Assembly (NCBI RefSeq): GCF_963678635.1 | Contig: NC_087062.1 | Location: 8,360,193 to 8,424,192 of the forward strand | Reading direction: 5' to 3' | Source: Symsagittifera roscoffensis | Lineage: Eukaryota; Xenacoelomorpha; Acoela; Convolutidae | Length of the DNA: 64,000 bases | In this document: positions 50,001 to 57,564 of the stretch, piece by piece | Layout of the letters: each line of letters starts with the position of its first letter | Position numbering within the stretch: the first letter of the stretch is position 1 | Notes under the pieces: model-generated | What the model saw: the letters and a program-made list of their open reading frames with translations, nothing else | Told to the model about the DNA's origin: nothing | Databases searched by the model: none | Translations under genes and position numbers: made by a program

Positions 50001-50657
50001 TTATTAAAAAACCGAAATTGGTCCAACAAAAATCACCTCAAACATAAAGTTTTCAGATGGTATACAAAAATTTTGCGACGTGCTTAAAGGTTATTCTTTG
50101 CTGTTATTGATTCTGCATTTCATTCAATACATTCCTAAACAAACAAAAGTAAATTTTTTTAAAACAAAAATTTACTAATTTACTGAAAAAGCAAATGGAG
50201 ACGGGCAATTTTAACAATAAAAAATTTCGAATTGCCAGAAATGTTCAACAAAAATGTCTCAGGAAAAACTCTTAAGCAATATTAGAAAGACCATTTCATA
50301 TTTTAAAAAAGTGCACACGTACCTTGGGGGTTGGATTTCTTGAAGAGCTTTTCCTTCGAACCCACTTTCCTGACTCCGTTCGCCTTAACAAACCGTCGAC
50401 AGAAGCAGTCGAATTTACGTGCTGCAGATTTGGCACTTGAAAGTTTACGTTCAGAGCAGTGCTCGTATCGACGATTGCCGACGAAACCGAGCATCTCGGT
50501 TCGGGTTGCGTGATTAGCTCGGCGCAGCCAGTGACACTAGTTCGGGTTTTGCCTATGGGTCCTTTCGGAAATCCTTCTCGGCTAGTGAACATTTCGGGAC
50601 TTAAATGGCGACTTGTAGATAGATCAGACACTCGCCTTAAGTCGGCATTGTCGATAC
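19751..50657 (-). CDS. ARHGEF17: Rho guanine nucleotide exchange factor, ARHGEF17/ARHGEF10 type (spliced, 5' incomplete)
   Basis: Eighteen exons (50323-50657, 44116-44193, 43498-43674, 43079-43192, 38308-38400, 37678-37776, 37138-37368, 36263-36411, 30102-30522, 29422-29546, 28459-28986, 28011-28256, 26066-26170, 24449-24638, 22409-22796, 21885-22067, 20585-20758, 19751-20080) join in phase into a DH domain, PH domain, acidic linker and C-terminal beta-propeller. The family activates Rho GTPases by catalysing GDP-GTP exchange and acts at the actin cytoskeleton. The DH signature DDLMIKPVQRIPRY and the propeller strings LWVGGPDGR, GVWVALGNS and VGTSCGTLLS fit ARHGEF17 best by my recall of the family; ARHGEF10 is the close alternative. 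The long N-terminal region is outside the window except for one exon. Two oddities are a GC-AG intron after the DH signature exon and a one-base frame conflict in the 28011-28256 exon. Introns of up to 6 kb hold most repeats of the window. Confidence 0.88.
20585..20758 (-). CDS. ARHGEF17: RhoGEF exon: propeller blade
   Basis: 58 codons between an ATTTATCTAG acceptor and a GTGAGT donor, phase 0. PSVTCVAPFCDQMVVGTSCG and TLLSFPSP match the family's V-G-T-S-x-G-x-x-L-x-x-P strand. A Pro/Thr-rich loop follows. Confidence 0.93.
21000..21590. repeat. Dispersed GCGGATTT element carrying a foldback insertion
   Basis: Intron copy of the family that starts GCGGATTT and passes through GTCGACCA, GGCGCGC and TCCCCCTCAAAA before ending CCTAAATCCCC. 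It is interrupted near 21068 by a foldback sequence described separately. The ends are approximate. Confidence 0.7.
21068..21332. repeat. Foldback (long inverted repeat)
   Basis: Two arms of roughly 115-125 bp face each other around a short centre near 21190. The left arm has GTTCAACATTGCCGAAAATG and GATGATTTTCGGCACTGTTG; the right arm has their near-exact complements. Translating both strands gives almost the same peptide (the LLNTFSFSA string on each strand), which shows the symmetry independently. There is no coding role. It resembles a MITE or foldback transposon. Confidence 0.88.
21885..22067 (-). CDS. ARHGEF17: RhoGEF exon: propeller blade
   Basis: 61 codons between acceptor CAATTTGCAG and donor GTGGAT, phase 0. 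CIRSLAGASFGVWVALGNST and HVAEVDLHNTLRE match the family blade with the G-V-W-V-x-L pattern and the A-E-V-D strand. Confidence 0.93.
22409..22796 (-). CDS. ARHGEF17: RhoGEF exon: two propeller blades
   Basis: 388 nt between acceptor TGTTTATAG and donor GTAAAC. It includes AVTCLEYTFTHVYVGLENGQ and VKCLLVAGDKLWAASHNTLF, two successive blades of the family propeller with the V-x-x-G-L-x-N-G and L-W-x-x-x-x-N patterns. Confidence 0.95.
24449..24638 (-). CDS. ARHGEF17: RhoGEF exon: propeller blade
   Basis: 190 nt between acceptor TTTTTTACAG and donor GTACAT. It encodes a Ser/Glu-rich stretch and then the blade sequence CTSIGIPSLWVGGPDG. The split codon AG/G gives Arg, and the blade continues LRIFIYP in the next exon. 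Confidence 0.92.
25170..25425. repeat. GCGGATTT-family repeat, partial copy
   Basis: An intron fragment with the family landmarks: GTTTTTAGGCACTTTTTTGA, CGCGTTTTTCGGCGCGC, CTCAAAATTAGTATATTTTG, and the right end GAATCCTTGAGGGAGG to CAAATCC. The left terminus is missing. Confidence 0.7.
26066..26170 (-). CDS. ARHGEF17: RhoGEF exon: propeller linker
   Basis: 105 nt between acceptor ATTTTGTACAG and a perfect GTAAGT donor. The frame CQKESGRETSESWKSARSTV to DSASDIDSS is chosen because both phases then match the neighbouring exons; one other frame has an early stop and the third fits neither phase. The content is a Ser/Glu-rich linker. Confidence 0.85.
26598..27136 (+). repeat. Hairpin-rich dispersed repeat, copy 3
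   Basis: A well-preserved copy in a RhoGEF intron. It begins AACAAGACTGCTCGTATCAG and ends ACTTTCGTATCGAAAGTCGG then AACAA. The 3' hairpin is perfect; the 5' hairpin has one mismatch at the loop edge. It sits directly after an AT-rich palindromic stretch (26466-26580) of ATTATAATCCATTATAATGG type. Confidence 0.93.
28011..28256 (-). CDS. ARHGEF17: RhoGEF exon(s): acidic linker in the propeller, with a frame conflict
   Basis: The exon starts after GATCTTTTTAG in the phase the previous exon demands (RDSSVEKMKPCVVTATSLA). It ends before GTTCGA in the phase the next exon demands, with the acidic sequence LSFDSDEDQSTDRKDEFGTS. ARHGEF17 has an F-D-S-D-S-D-D-E linker at this point. The two frames differ by one base. 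Either a 55-nt GT-AG intron at 28144-28198 separates two exons (28199-28256 and 28011-28143), which restores the phase exactly, or there is a one-base indel. Both parts look coding. Confidence 0.78.
28459..28986 (-). CDS. ARHGEF17: RhoGEF exon: PH end and start of beta-propeller
   Basis: 528 nt between acceptor TGAATTTTTAG and donor GTTGAT. KEIRAIWVKKFKELKPDERS is the C-terminal PH helix with its conserved Trp. Later strands IGDEVLILQSD and ISSQIWSLGN begin the propeller. The exon ends phase 2 (AG). Confidence 0.9.
29422..29546 (-). CDS. ARHGEF17: RhoGEF exon: PH domain, later part
   Basis: 125 nt between acceptor TTGCTGTAG and donor GTAAGA. It encodes GLLEHARSALQKVDDQLSEL and LDLTTNYIDLQIIQDT, and ends phase 2 (GA), completed to Glu by the next exon. 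It matches the helical segment and following strand of the family PH domain. Confidence 0.9.
30102..30522 (-). CDS. ARHGEF17: RhoGEF exon: PH domain insert and helical segment
   Basis: 421 nt between acceptor ATGTTTTAG and donor GTAAGG. It encodes FSFYKIKWCYYIKNLTLAEP (PH strands), a long Asn/Thr-rich low-complexity loop, then a helical part with SNTIQSKMDSVTFLNHC and LNEIISMADGLF. The low-complexity loop is longer than I would expect in vertebrate homologues. A CAGCAG at the acceptor could permit alternative one-codon splicing. Confidence 0.9.
32867..33895. repeat. 1.03-kb direct repeat, left copy
   Basis: Begins CCAGTGTGCGTTAAGATGCA and ends near TTTTTGACGGTTGTAAACAT. It lies 1547 bp before a close second copy. 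Its first bases overlap an Arg/Lys-rich open frame (32561-32887) that I do not recognise. Confidence 0.9.
33900..34413 (+). repeat. Hairpin-rich dispersed repeat, copy 4, 3' truncated
   Basis: Lies exactly between the two 1.03-kb direct repeats. The left end AAGACTGCTCGTATCAGGGC is intact. The right end stops at CCGTTACTTTC, where it joins the second direct repeat (CCAGTGTGCG), so the usual final hairpin is missing. Confidence 0.9.
34414..35440. repeat. 1.03-kb direct repeat, right copy
   Basis: Second copy of the 32867-33895 unit, with scattered substitutions (for example TCAATTAACAAAATA against TCAATGAACAAAATA). It ends near TTTTGACGGTTCTAAACATA. Confidence 0.9.
36263..36411 (-). CDS. ARHGEF17: RhoGEF exon: PH domain core strands
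   Basis: 149 nt, starting phase 0 after ACCTTTAG and ending phase 2 before GTAATG. KRERVLLLCNDMIFGLAAKP is the PH strand pair R-x-x-L-F-L-F-x-D-x-x. A Ser/Ala-rich loop follows. The last two bases (TG) join the C of the next exon to give Cys. Confidence 0.87.
37138..37368 (-). CDS. ARHGEF17: RhoGEF exon: DH-PH linker and PH strand 1
   Basis: 77 codons between acceptor TTTTTTTTTCAG and donor GTAATT, phase 0. The first half is a Ser/Gly/Gln-rich insertion. The second half, LLEELVQIVEGL to RHLIRQDCVVEI, matches the linker helix and first strand of the PH domain, where the L-I-R-Q-D/E string is typical of RhoGEF PH domains. Confidence 0.9.
37678..37776 (-). CDS. ARHGEF17: RhoGEF exon: DH C-terminal helix
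   Basis: 33 codons between acceptor TATGTTGTGCAG and donor GTGGGT, phase 0. DILQHMDKMHPDYEVLSEAE follows LLVK directly and matches the family pattern L-L-K-H-T-x-x-x-H-P-D. It ends LASTINQP. Confidence 0.92.
38308..38400 (-). CDS. ARHGEF17: RhoGEF exon: DH signature (conserved region 3), GC donor
   Basis: 31 codons after acceptor TTCTTCATTTCAG. It contains DDLMIKPVQRIPRYSLLVK, the most conserved DH helix, which contacts the GTPase. The reading frame and the next exon (DILQHM) require the exon to end at AAG followed by GCAAGC, so this intron uses a GC-AG boundary. Confidence 0.95.
39848..41640 (+). mobile_element. LINE fragments, duplicated RT region
   Basis: Two diverged partial copies of a non-LTR retrotransposon lie head to tail, offset by about 765 bp (39848 and 40610 both start near TTCTTCATCCT, then CGGCAAGAA). 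The second reads NRGNYRPVSLLPSSAK at about 40915, QGSVLGPLLS at about 41263 and the catalytic FVDDST box at about 41339, each broken by stops or frame changes. All lie in a RhoGEF intron. The LINE at 8.2-12.2 kb is a different, more complete copy. Confidence 0.75.
43079..43192 (-). CDS. ARHGEF17: RhoGEF exon: DH domain, third part
   Basis: 38 codons between acceptor TTGTTTTAG and donor GTATGA, phase 0. It encodes FSDPELCETYARFVNHFRRA and on to YEE, the helical middle of the DH domain (the family pattern is Y-x-x-Y-x-x-N). An alternative acceptor 7 nt further in would break the frame with the neighbouring exon. Confidence 0.9.
43498..43674 (-). CDS. ARHGEF17: RhoGEF exon: DH domain, second part
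   Basis: 59 codons between acceptor TTCCTTGTAG and donor GTAGGT, phase 0. It begins KFLQPLFDKP and includes MIYKVPDILKAHQTFLLKLE, the F-x-x-I-P-x-I-L-x-x-H-x-x-F-L pattern of DH helix 2. It ends IGPLLLET, which leads to FSDPELC in the next exon. Confidence 0.92.
44116..44193 (-). CDS. ARHGEF17: RhoGEF exon: start of DH domain
   Basis: 26 codons between acceptor TATTTTCAG and donor GTAACA, phase 0 on both sides. It reads AHILRTMLETERSYVASLEY, which is conserved region 1 of DH domains (helix alpha-1, with the invariant T-E-x-x-Y pattern). Confidence 0.9.
44336..44354. repeat. TA dinucleotide microsatellite
   Basis: An uninterrupted (TA) run of about 19 bp in a RhoGEF intron. Confidence 0.9.
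44641..45047. repeat. GCGGATTT-family MITE, near-complete copy
   Basis: The most complete copy of this family. The left end CGCGGATCTAGGAACTTC and the right end GGCCTAAATCCGCG are inverted matches (GCGGATYTAGG), so it has terminal inverted repeats. The interior holds GTCGATC and GTCGACC, two GGCACTTTTT stretches, and AGTACAAAGGGGGACCCTTC. Other partial copies are near 4670, 5749, 21000, 25170, 30905 (inverted), 36740, 45560 and 54000. No coding sequence. Confidence 0.8.
45990..46343 (+). repeat. Hairpin-rich dispersed repeat, copy 5, internally deleted
   Basis: Has both ends (AAGACTGCTCGTATCAGGGA and CGAAAGTTGGAACAA) but lacks the central GCGCGA hairpin block, jumping from GCAAATAAGCTTCTTTT to the AAAATGGCCAGTTAAAAAG region. 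Confidence 0.9.
46349..46876 (+). repeat. Hairpin-rich dispersed repeat, copy 6
   Basis: Follows copy 5 head to tail after five or six A bases. Both the GCGCGAAATATATCGCGC hairpin and the terminal CTTTCGTTACGAAAG hairpin are present. The loop bases differ from copy 3 while the stem is kept. Confidence 0.92.
47030..47556 (+). repeat. Hairpin-rich dispersed repeat, copy 7
   Basis: Third copy within 1.6 kb. The first hairpin (TCAGGGCGAAGCCCTGA) is perfect. The central hairpin has decayed (GCGCGAAATATATGGGGC) and the terminal one is weakened (CTTTCGTTACAAAAG). Confidence 0.9.
49203..49402. other. Assembly gap (200 N)
   Basis: A run of exactly 200 undetermined bases, so a scaffold gap of nominal size. 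The true length is unknown and nothing can be read across it. Confidence 0.99.
49685..49875. repeat. Diverged AATCGATTATAATCGATT-type AT palindromes
   Basis: Recurring short palindromic words (ATTATAATCG, TTAAAATGGATTA) spaced every 20-60 bp. The same style occurs at 26466-26580, 51830-52100 (repeated ATAATCTCTTAT) and 52490-52900. Confidence 0.6.
50323..50657 (-). CDS. ARHGEF17: RhoGEF exon upstream of the DH domain
   Basis: First exon of the gene visible in the window. Acceptor TTGTTAAAG precedes 50657 and donor GTACGT follows 50323. It encodes about 111 residues of Ser/Thr-rich, probably disordered sequence ending in the basic run WVRRKSSSRNPTPK. It ends in phase 0, matching the next exon. 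The acceptor lacks a strong pyrimidine tract, so the 5' boundary is less certain than the 3' one. It resembles the unstructured N-terminal part of ARHGEF17 in position only. Confidence 0.72.
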
Positions 50658-53386
50658 CTTTAACAACATAATTTGGCAAAGATCACGATTAATTAAATCG
50701 GTTCAAGTTATTCGAGTAAATATTCCTGAACGATTTTGAAGAATTCTGTATAATCAGAACTACTAAAAAATAGGCATAACAATGAAGTATTATTTTAGGC
50801 TTTTGATTGAAAGCTTCTTGATAACGGAATGTTTTTGTAAATTATTGAGATTCATTTATGCTTTTTTTGCTCTTTTAAAACTTCTAGAAGGAAGTAAACG
50901 TCGTTTTCATTCCGGAAGCCTTGCGTTAAAATGTCTTCAATTACCAAGATTAAAAGGTAAATCCAGTTTCGTTGATACTTTTTAAAATGGTTTTTAATGA
51001 TTTTGTTCAGCCTCAATAACCTTCGGCGGGTACAAAGTAATCATATGTAATTGTTTGAAATTCGTAGCTTAATCTTCCCTATTTTTGCTTAACTAAAATG
51101 TTTTAGTTCAATTTCTGGAAAGGTTTTAGAAAAAAACTCGAATGAAAAACAAATCAATCACCTAATTCGAAATTGTCAGACATGCACGAATTGATTAAAT
51201 CTGGATTAGTTAGGAAATCGATTTTGAATTGCATCTTTCAACCTTACTTTGGAATCGATTAGGCCTTTCAGCTACGTGATTACAGCCACAAAGAAAACAG
51301 CGCAAAAATGACATTTTTGAAACATACCAAGACTGCTTGCATCAGGCGATACCCTCAGTGTTTTGACTTTTGCAAAAATAACGTTTATGCAGAAATAAGG
51401 TCTTTGCAAAACTTTTGCATATTTGTATAGTCTTTTCTAAAGAAAGAATCATTTTTTATCACTCCCCCCCCCCCTCGTCCCACGAACAAAAACGCTGAGT
51501 ACGGTACGGGGATAGTGTATTTCAAGTAATGGATAGTGTATTTATCTAATTTCGTCGCAACCGCCATATTCGCCTCCCCCTTATGGTTGAACATGGGGGG
51601 ATTATTTATTGGTAGGATTTGGTAGGAGATGGGAGGAGTGTTAACTGTTTACACCCCCACCCCAAGTTTACCCCCTCCCCCCTCTTTGCTTGGCGGGAAG
51701 TAAGAAAAAATTTGAGGGGTGACGTTGAGACATGGCATTTAATATAATAAAAAAATGGCATACATTTTGCAAAAATCTTGCAAATTTTGTAAAATTTCTG
51801 CAAAAATAAACCCGCACTCAGTAAAAGAGAAAATGATCGATTTTATTACAATTATAATTATACTTTTATCAAAACTATAATTAATAATAAGTGCAAAGCT
51901 TAGATGTTTAAACGATTTATAATCCATTATAATGATAACATTTTTCGTGACATTATAATAAGTTATAATCAATTATAATTTATAATAATTTTGCGAAGAT
52001 CTCATGTAATCTCTTATAATCTCTTATAAAATTTTATAATCTCTTATAACCTCTCATCATCTTTTATAATCTGTTATGATCTTTTACAATCTATAATAAT
52101 AGAGTATAGTACTTTTTTCTGCCGAAAATCTCTAAAATAAATGTCTTGTCACTGTTTGGTTCATCTGAACACAACGTTTTGCCACGAAACAAAAGTTTCA
52201 TAGAGATTCTTTCATATTAGTTGAAAGAATCCCGCTGTAGGTGAAATATAACTCTTCTATATATATCATGAAACTAAAGCAGTGTGCTGATATTTTGCTG
52301 GGCAAAAAAAACTTAGAAAAAAACATCATGAAACATCTATAATCAAGAAGAAATGAAAAAAAAAATGCTATAAATTTGGATTAATTCGAAAACTCCAAAA
52401 TTAATTTTAACATTTTCCACATCAGCCAACGTCTTCGAAAAGCATAAAATTTAGCAATTCATTTGCAAGGTCGAAGACATAATGGGCAAATAAAACGGAT
52501 TATAAACAAATATAATCAAATATAAAAAGAATTTTTCTGCATAAAAAGTGAATTAGAAATGAAAATAATCGATTATAATTGTATTATAATTGATTTTATT
52601 TGATTTCAAAAAGAGAGATTATAATCAATTAATAATTGATTAAAATCATTTTTTTTCAATTTTGTTAAGACTGGCACTAAAATAATATTATAATCGATTA
52701 TTAACGCTTGAAACTGGATGCGAGATCAAGTTTAATTCTAAAAACAAAATGGACTATAATCGATTATAATGAGTTAAAATGGATTTTTGTTTCAAAAATA
52801 TTTGATCATAATAGCAGTATAATTGATTTATTTGTCTGAATTTTACATCTTTAAGGGATTATAATGAATTTTTTTGTCTCGGTATAATCGATTAGAATTC
52901 ATGGGCTCTCGGTGCCGGTTCGTGCCACCACTAAGCCCTGAATACTCCGACTCCCATTTGATGTCCCGGCTTCTTGCCTTAGTTCGCTTGGAATTATTTA
53001 TTTTTCCGCTTTTGCGTTAATATAACGAAGCATCTCTCGCCTCAATGATGACAAATTGACCAATTGGCCAAACTCAAACATCCATTAATTCGCCACGAAC
53101 AATCGCAGGTTATTTTTTTACATTTTGAGCTCAAAGTTTTTAAAGCTTCCAGATGATTTCAACAACCCCTTTTTCTGGGGAGAAAGTAAAACAACCTAAG
53201 CACAAATATTCTGCTACTTTGTTCGAAAGTCGGAACAAAAAGCATGTAAGAGACTTAGTCTCCTCTTTGTTGTTTTTCTTTGTTGAGGGGCGGCGGTGAT
53301 GGGATTAAAGGGTCGCGGGAATGAAGAATCGATGAATGAACAGGAGAAGAGATGGAAAGGAAAAAGTAGTAAAATGTAATTTAAGT
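50658..53386. other. Non-coding, probably RhoGEF intron
   Basis: AT-rich DNA upstream of the first visible RhoGEF exon. It contains the ATAATCTCTTAT-type repeats (51830-52100 and 52490-52900) and a decayed eighth copy of the hairpin-rich repeat near 52931-53239 (AAGCCCTGAATACTCCGACT to AAAGTCGGAACAA). No exon was found. Confidence 0.45.
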
Positions 53387-53785
53387 GGTAGGGCGACAAT
53401 TCGTAACAGACGACAATTCACACCAGGCGACAATTCGTAAAAAGGCATTGGCAAGTAGAATACGCTTTCTCCGCTTCGCTCAGCTGCGCTTACATCCGGC
53501 ACGAGAGGAATCAGTGTTCCCTGCTTATTATACAAATCGTTTATTCGATACAGTGAAGAAAGTACAATCGGCAAAATCATTCACTGCATCAGGGTAGCTA
53601 GAACAGGCTGTTCGGCCTAACAAGTAGCTACCCCCGGGATAACTTTCACAATTAAGCAACGACAAAGATCAGTTCATGCTAATTAGAAAAAATACTGTTA
53701 TCAATTGGCGCTAGTTACGAATTGTCGCTTGTTACGAATTGTCGCTTGTTACAAATTGTCGCATGTTACGAGTTGCCATCTCACG
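53387..53785. repeat. Foldback element with iterated 17-bp terminal repeats
   Basis: The left end carries three copies of GCGACAATTCGTAA-type units (53387-53443). The right end (53709-53785) carries four inverted copies (TTACGAATTGTCGCTTG and variants). The interior of about 265 bp is GC-richer and contains a hairpin at about 53594-53632 with GGTAGCT and AGCTACC arms. No transposase. The repeated-subunit termini resemble foldback (FB-like) transposons. Confidence 0.8.
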
Positions 53786-54879
53786 ATTTAAGTGCCTAAT
53801 CTGCTTAAATGTGTAGTACTTTCTAAAAAACGGAAAACTTTAGACAGTTAGATATGTTTTTGAATCCAAGACAAAACTGAAGAATCCAAATATGTTACCA
53901 GACTCATTTTTAATTAGGGGCACTAGAACCCTCGAGAAATAAGTCCACCTTAGACCAGTGCTCATTCCCAAGGTTTGATTATTGTCAGGACTAGGCGCGG
54001 ATTTAGGGGAGGGGTGAAATGGGGGGGATTGGAGGGGGGTAGGACGCTTCACCCCAGACTCGATTTTCCTCACCGCGCCCAAAGTGTCCCCTTTAGTATT
54101 ATTTTATAACACCATAAAAATTTTCTGTGGTCTCATAAAATAAACTTCTAAGGATGCCCACGTTGCCAAATGTACTAAAATTGAGAAGTAATTTTTTGGT
54201 CGAAACTTTCCACAAAAAGCCTCAAAACTTTTTGGCCCGTTTTTACAAAAGTTCGCCTTAAAAAAGTTCGAATTTTTTTTTGAAAACAGTTTCACTATAC
54301 ATTTTAATAGAGGTCAGAAACTCAATAAAAAAGGAAACAAGTTTATTTGAAAATCCCCCACGAGAAAATCCTGAATTCACCGCTGGTCAGGATAATATAT
54401 CCCTGCTTTTTTTTAAAAACGCTTCAGAACTTGCGGAAGCTCATTCAAGAAATTTGTGAGGAAAGGAAACATTTTTAAGTTTCATATTGTTTTCCGGTCA
54501 GCAAATCTGAAAAAAAAGTTACTTTATCTAGAATTGTTCATTTTAACGTCAGAAACCAATATTTCACTCATTTCAATGGGCACAGTGCTGGATTTAATTT
54601 ATCCGGACTAAAGGTGTGAAAATGAAACTGAAAAAGCTCTCATTGTTCAAACTTGACGGTTTTTACAGATTCCTGCTACATTCAACAATAAATAAAATAT
54701 ATAACGATATGTACAAAAACGTTGCTATATTTTTATGGGCTTATTTTCGCTTCGGAAAAATTTTTGGAGTTTTCATTTAGAAATTTCAGTTTACATGGAA
54801 TATCGAAAAAAAACAAAATTCCTAAATTCACCGCGTGGGATTTCTGAGAGAAATGGCGTAAAATAGAAAATGGATATTT

Positions 54880-55545
54880 TTGTAGAGCCAAAGAAGTCGG
54901 TCGGCCAAACAATCTACTGAAAGAGATGAAAATTATATTTACTTGATAGCAAAAAAAAATGTTGGGACGTTTCAGGAGCTTCGAAAAAAAATTGAACCTG
55001 CTTTATATTTATCAGCCAACAAAATTCGATCAATTTTGTTCAAGAAAGGAGTCACAAGTCAGGGTCAAAAAAATTTTAGACATCAACAGAAAAAACTGTC
55101 AAAAACGGTGCCAAATTTTCGAGAAAAATTATCACATTTTTGAGAAAATGCAGTATTTTGAGGCGAAAACATCGTTGAATTATACTCCAGCGCCAAAATT
55201 TATGTGAGGCGACCCCCAAGTATGCTTTATAATCCTAACTATTTCACTCCAACGGCAAAATTTGGTGGAAAAAGGGTGATGTTTCGGTGCTACATAAAAT
55301 TTTATGGTGAAAAAGATATTGTAGTCATCGACGGAAACACTATTTCTGCCAAATATTGCAAATTACTTGAAATTCACTTGATGGAAAACATTTATCTGGA
55401 CAAAATTTTCCGGCAAGACAATACCAGTTGCCATAATTCCAAATTTTCGACAAAATTGTTCCAGGAAAATGGTTTTCAACTTTTGGAAAATTGGCCCCCA
55501 CAATCTCCAGCTTTGAATATTATTGAGATATTATGGAATTTGAGT
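54880..55545 (+). pseudogene. Tc1/mariner transposase fragment
   Basis: Two frames carry Tc1-type sequence. The first (about 54920-55140) has the N-terminal helix-turn-helix style segment with KNVGTFQELRKKIE and KIRSILFKKG. The second (55204-55548) has PTAKFGGKRVMFRCYI, the DN-x-x-x-H motif (RQDNTSCH), and LENWPPQSPALNIIEILW. The catalytic Asp of RQDN and the Glu of NIIE are present. The upstream catalytic Asp region is frame-disrupted. The protein stops just after the ILW motif, where the composition changes abruptly, so the C-terminus was probably cut by insertion of the element to the right. Confidence 0.85.
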
Positions 55546-57564
55546 TAGGACCGAAGTGTAACTCATAGAGTAATTTCGGATAGGGTACACCGTATGCTCG
55601 TCACGCTATCTTATTTTCGGCCGGATAGATTCGTGGAACTTCTTAGTCTAATACCGATCCTAATCTTACTCTTATACTATCTAGTCTCAGGTTGTTTAAC
55701 TAGTCTCTGCTAGGCTCAATAGATCTAGGGTATACTGGTTTATTGCGGCTGCTGAAGTGCTCGGGAGAGTCCAACTAATTTCTAAGTTAAATTCAAATCT
55801 CTCTGGTGCTGAAATTACAAGTAACTTCAGCACTTACAAATAAGTGGGTTGTTAGTTAGATGGATCATGATTGGTTAATATTAAATACTTTACATTGGTA
55901 AAACATTTAATTTATCCAATCATAAAATGTAGTTTAGATCAGGTTCCACCCATCCGGGTTTTACAGAGTTTTTTAGAATAGTTCTTCTGCAATTCGAAGG
56001 ATGGATGATGGACGTTTGTTTTTGGCGAACATCATAATTTTCTTCCGTTTCCTCTTTTGTTAGGGAAGTTCCAGGAAGCTGGAGTTAGAGACATAAGACG
56101 TTGTGTCTTCTAGTGACAACGACTACGTCTTTGCAACAAACTCAAATCTGATTTCAGAATGGTTTGCTATGTCAGGTTTTTCTGTTCTGCGTGGAGAACT
56201 TCTTTTGTGTATGATCTAGTTTGGGAATGGCGTGGAGATTGTGCGTGGAGGGGATGCCTGGTTACTCGGATCTGTACGTATACTTGAACATCGAGGTGGT
56301 CATTGGTCTAGTTCAATGAAATCCTTTTCTGCGAGGTCAAGTCGTACTCTAAATCCTTTGAGTTGTGATTGTGAGCGGCATATCGATTGTAGTTGGTCAT
56401 TCTCTCTCGAGTGTAGTGGGGTCGTCTTGTCTTTTGATGTTCGTCCTTGGTGTTGTATTCTGATCTATGTATTGCATCATGTGATTTTACATTTTATAAA
56501 ACTTTTATTAGTTTAATATTTTTTAATAATGATTTTAGTTAGTTGTTTTCACAAAAGCTTTTTGTTTTAGTTCGGTTATTTTGAAGAGTTACTCACACTT
56601 GAGTAGCTCTTATTAAAAATAGTGGTGTGGTCACAAAGCGTGGATGTAGCGCGGTGGGTTAGGCCGGCTATAGAGCATGCTCAGGACATCCTTCCTGGTG
56701 GGTTAGGCCAGGAGTGGGAGTATGATTTCATGCGGTTTTTGTGAGGGGTCCTGTTATGTGACAACGTTTTATGTTGGGTTTGTTGTGGTTTTTCTTATGT
56801 TTTGTTGGTTGTGTCCTTTTTTCAAAAATCAAATTGTTTGTGGTATGGGTTTGTCTTTCGACTTTTTTGTGTTTTATTATTTCTTTCTTAGACTTTATAA
56901 TAGTCTTCAAAAGAATAAATTATCCAGTTTTAAACTGGGTTAATCCGGTTTGGGTACCGTTGGTTTCCTTTTCTTAGTCATGCTGTTATTCTATGATTTG
57001 TGGTATTTAGTAAGCTGCGTTGGTTAGTTTTGTTTAGTATATGATTCCTTTCCAACCGGGTTAAAGGAAAATTTGAAACATGTTATTTTATGTTAGAGTT
57101 GTTGAGTGTGAAAACTTGAAACTGAAATTCATTATTTTAAACAATTCTTCGTGGGCGAGCTGTGCGAGTGTGGATAGAATTTCTGTGCGAATGAATGAAA
57201 ATATCAAAAGGTTAGTACTGCATTTGCATTTATTTAATTTACTACATAGAATTTAGAAATTTACTGCTAGTCATGGGGGAATATTAAGATACAAATTTTC
57301 ATCATAATTAGATTTATTGCTTTGGGGGAAAATATTATAGATGAATTTACTGCATTGATATTAAATTTAGAAATTTATAAGTGTAAGAGATTAATAGAAT
57401 TTTAAAATTGTTTGATGAGAATTGTGATTTTTATTGTTTCTTTTGTGGTTTTTGTAGGTGATTGTCGGATGAAAGCTAAAAATCTAAGGAAAACATGAAT
57501 AAAGAATGGTGAGTTTTTAATACTGTAATTAGTTAGTAATATTCATTTAATTCATACTTACCTG
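55546..57564 (-). other. Non-coding 3' region of the virus-like element
   Basis: About 2 kb after the last open frame. It keeps the element's strand bias but has no credible gene; plus-strand frames at 56232 and 56722 are low-complexity. It contains a short repeated word GGTGGGTTAGGCC (56658 and 56698). If the element is a retroelement, its 3' LTR should lie here, but without the other end I cannot show a repeat. Confidence 0.45.

Noticed and set aside
56640-56720. tRNA-like box A (TAGCGCGGTGGGTTAG)
   Set aside because: No matching box B or cloverleaf could be drawn downstream.
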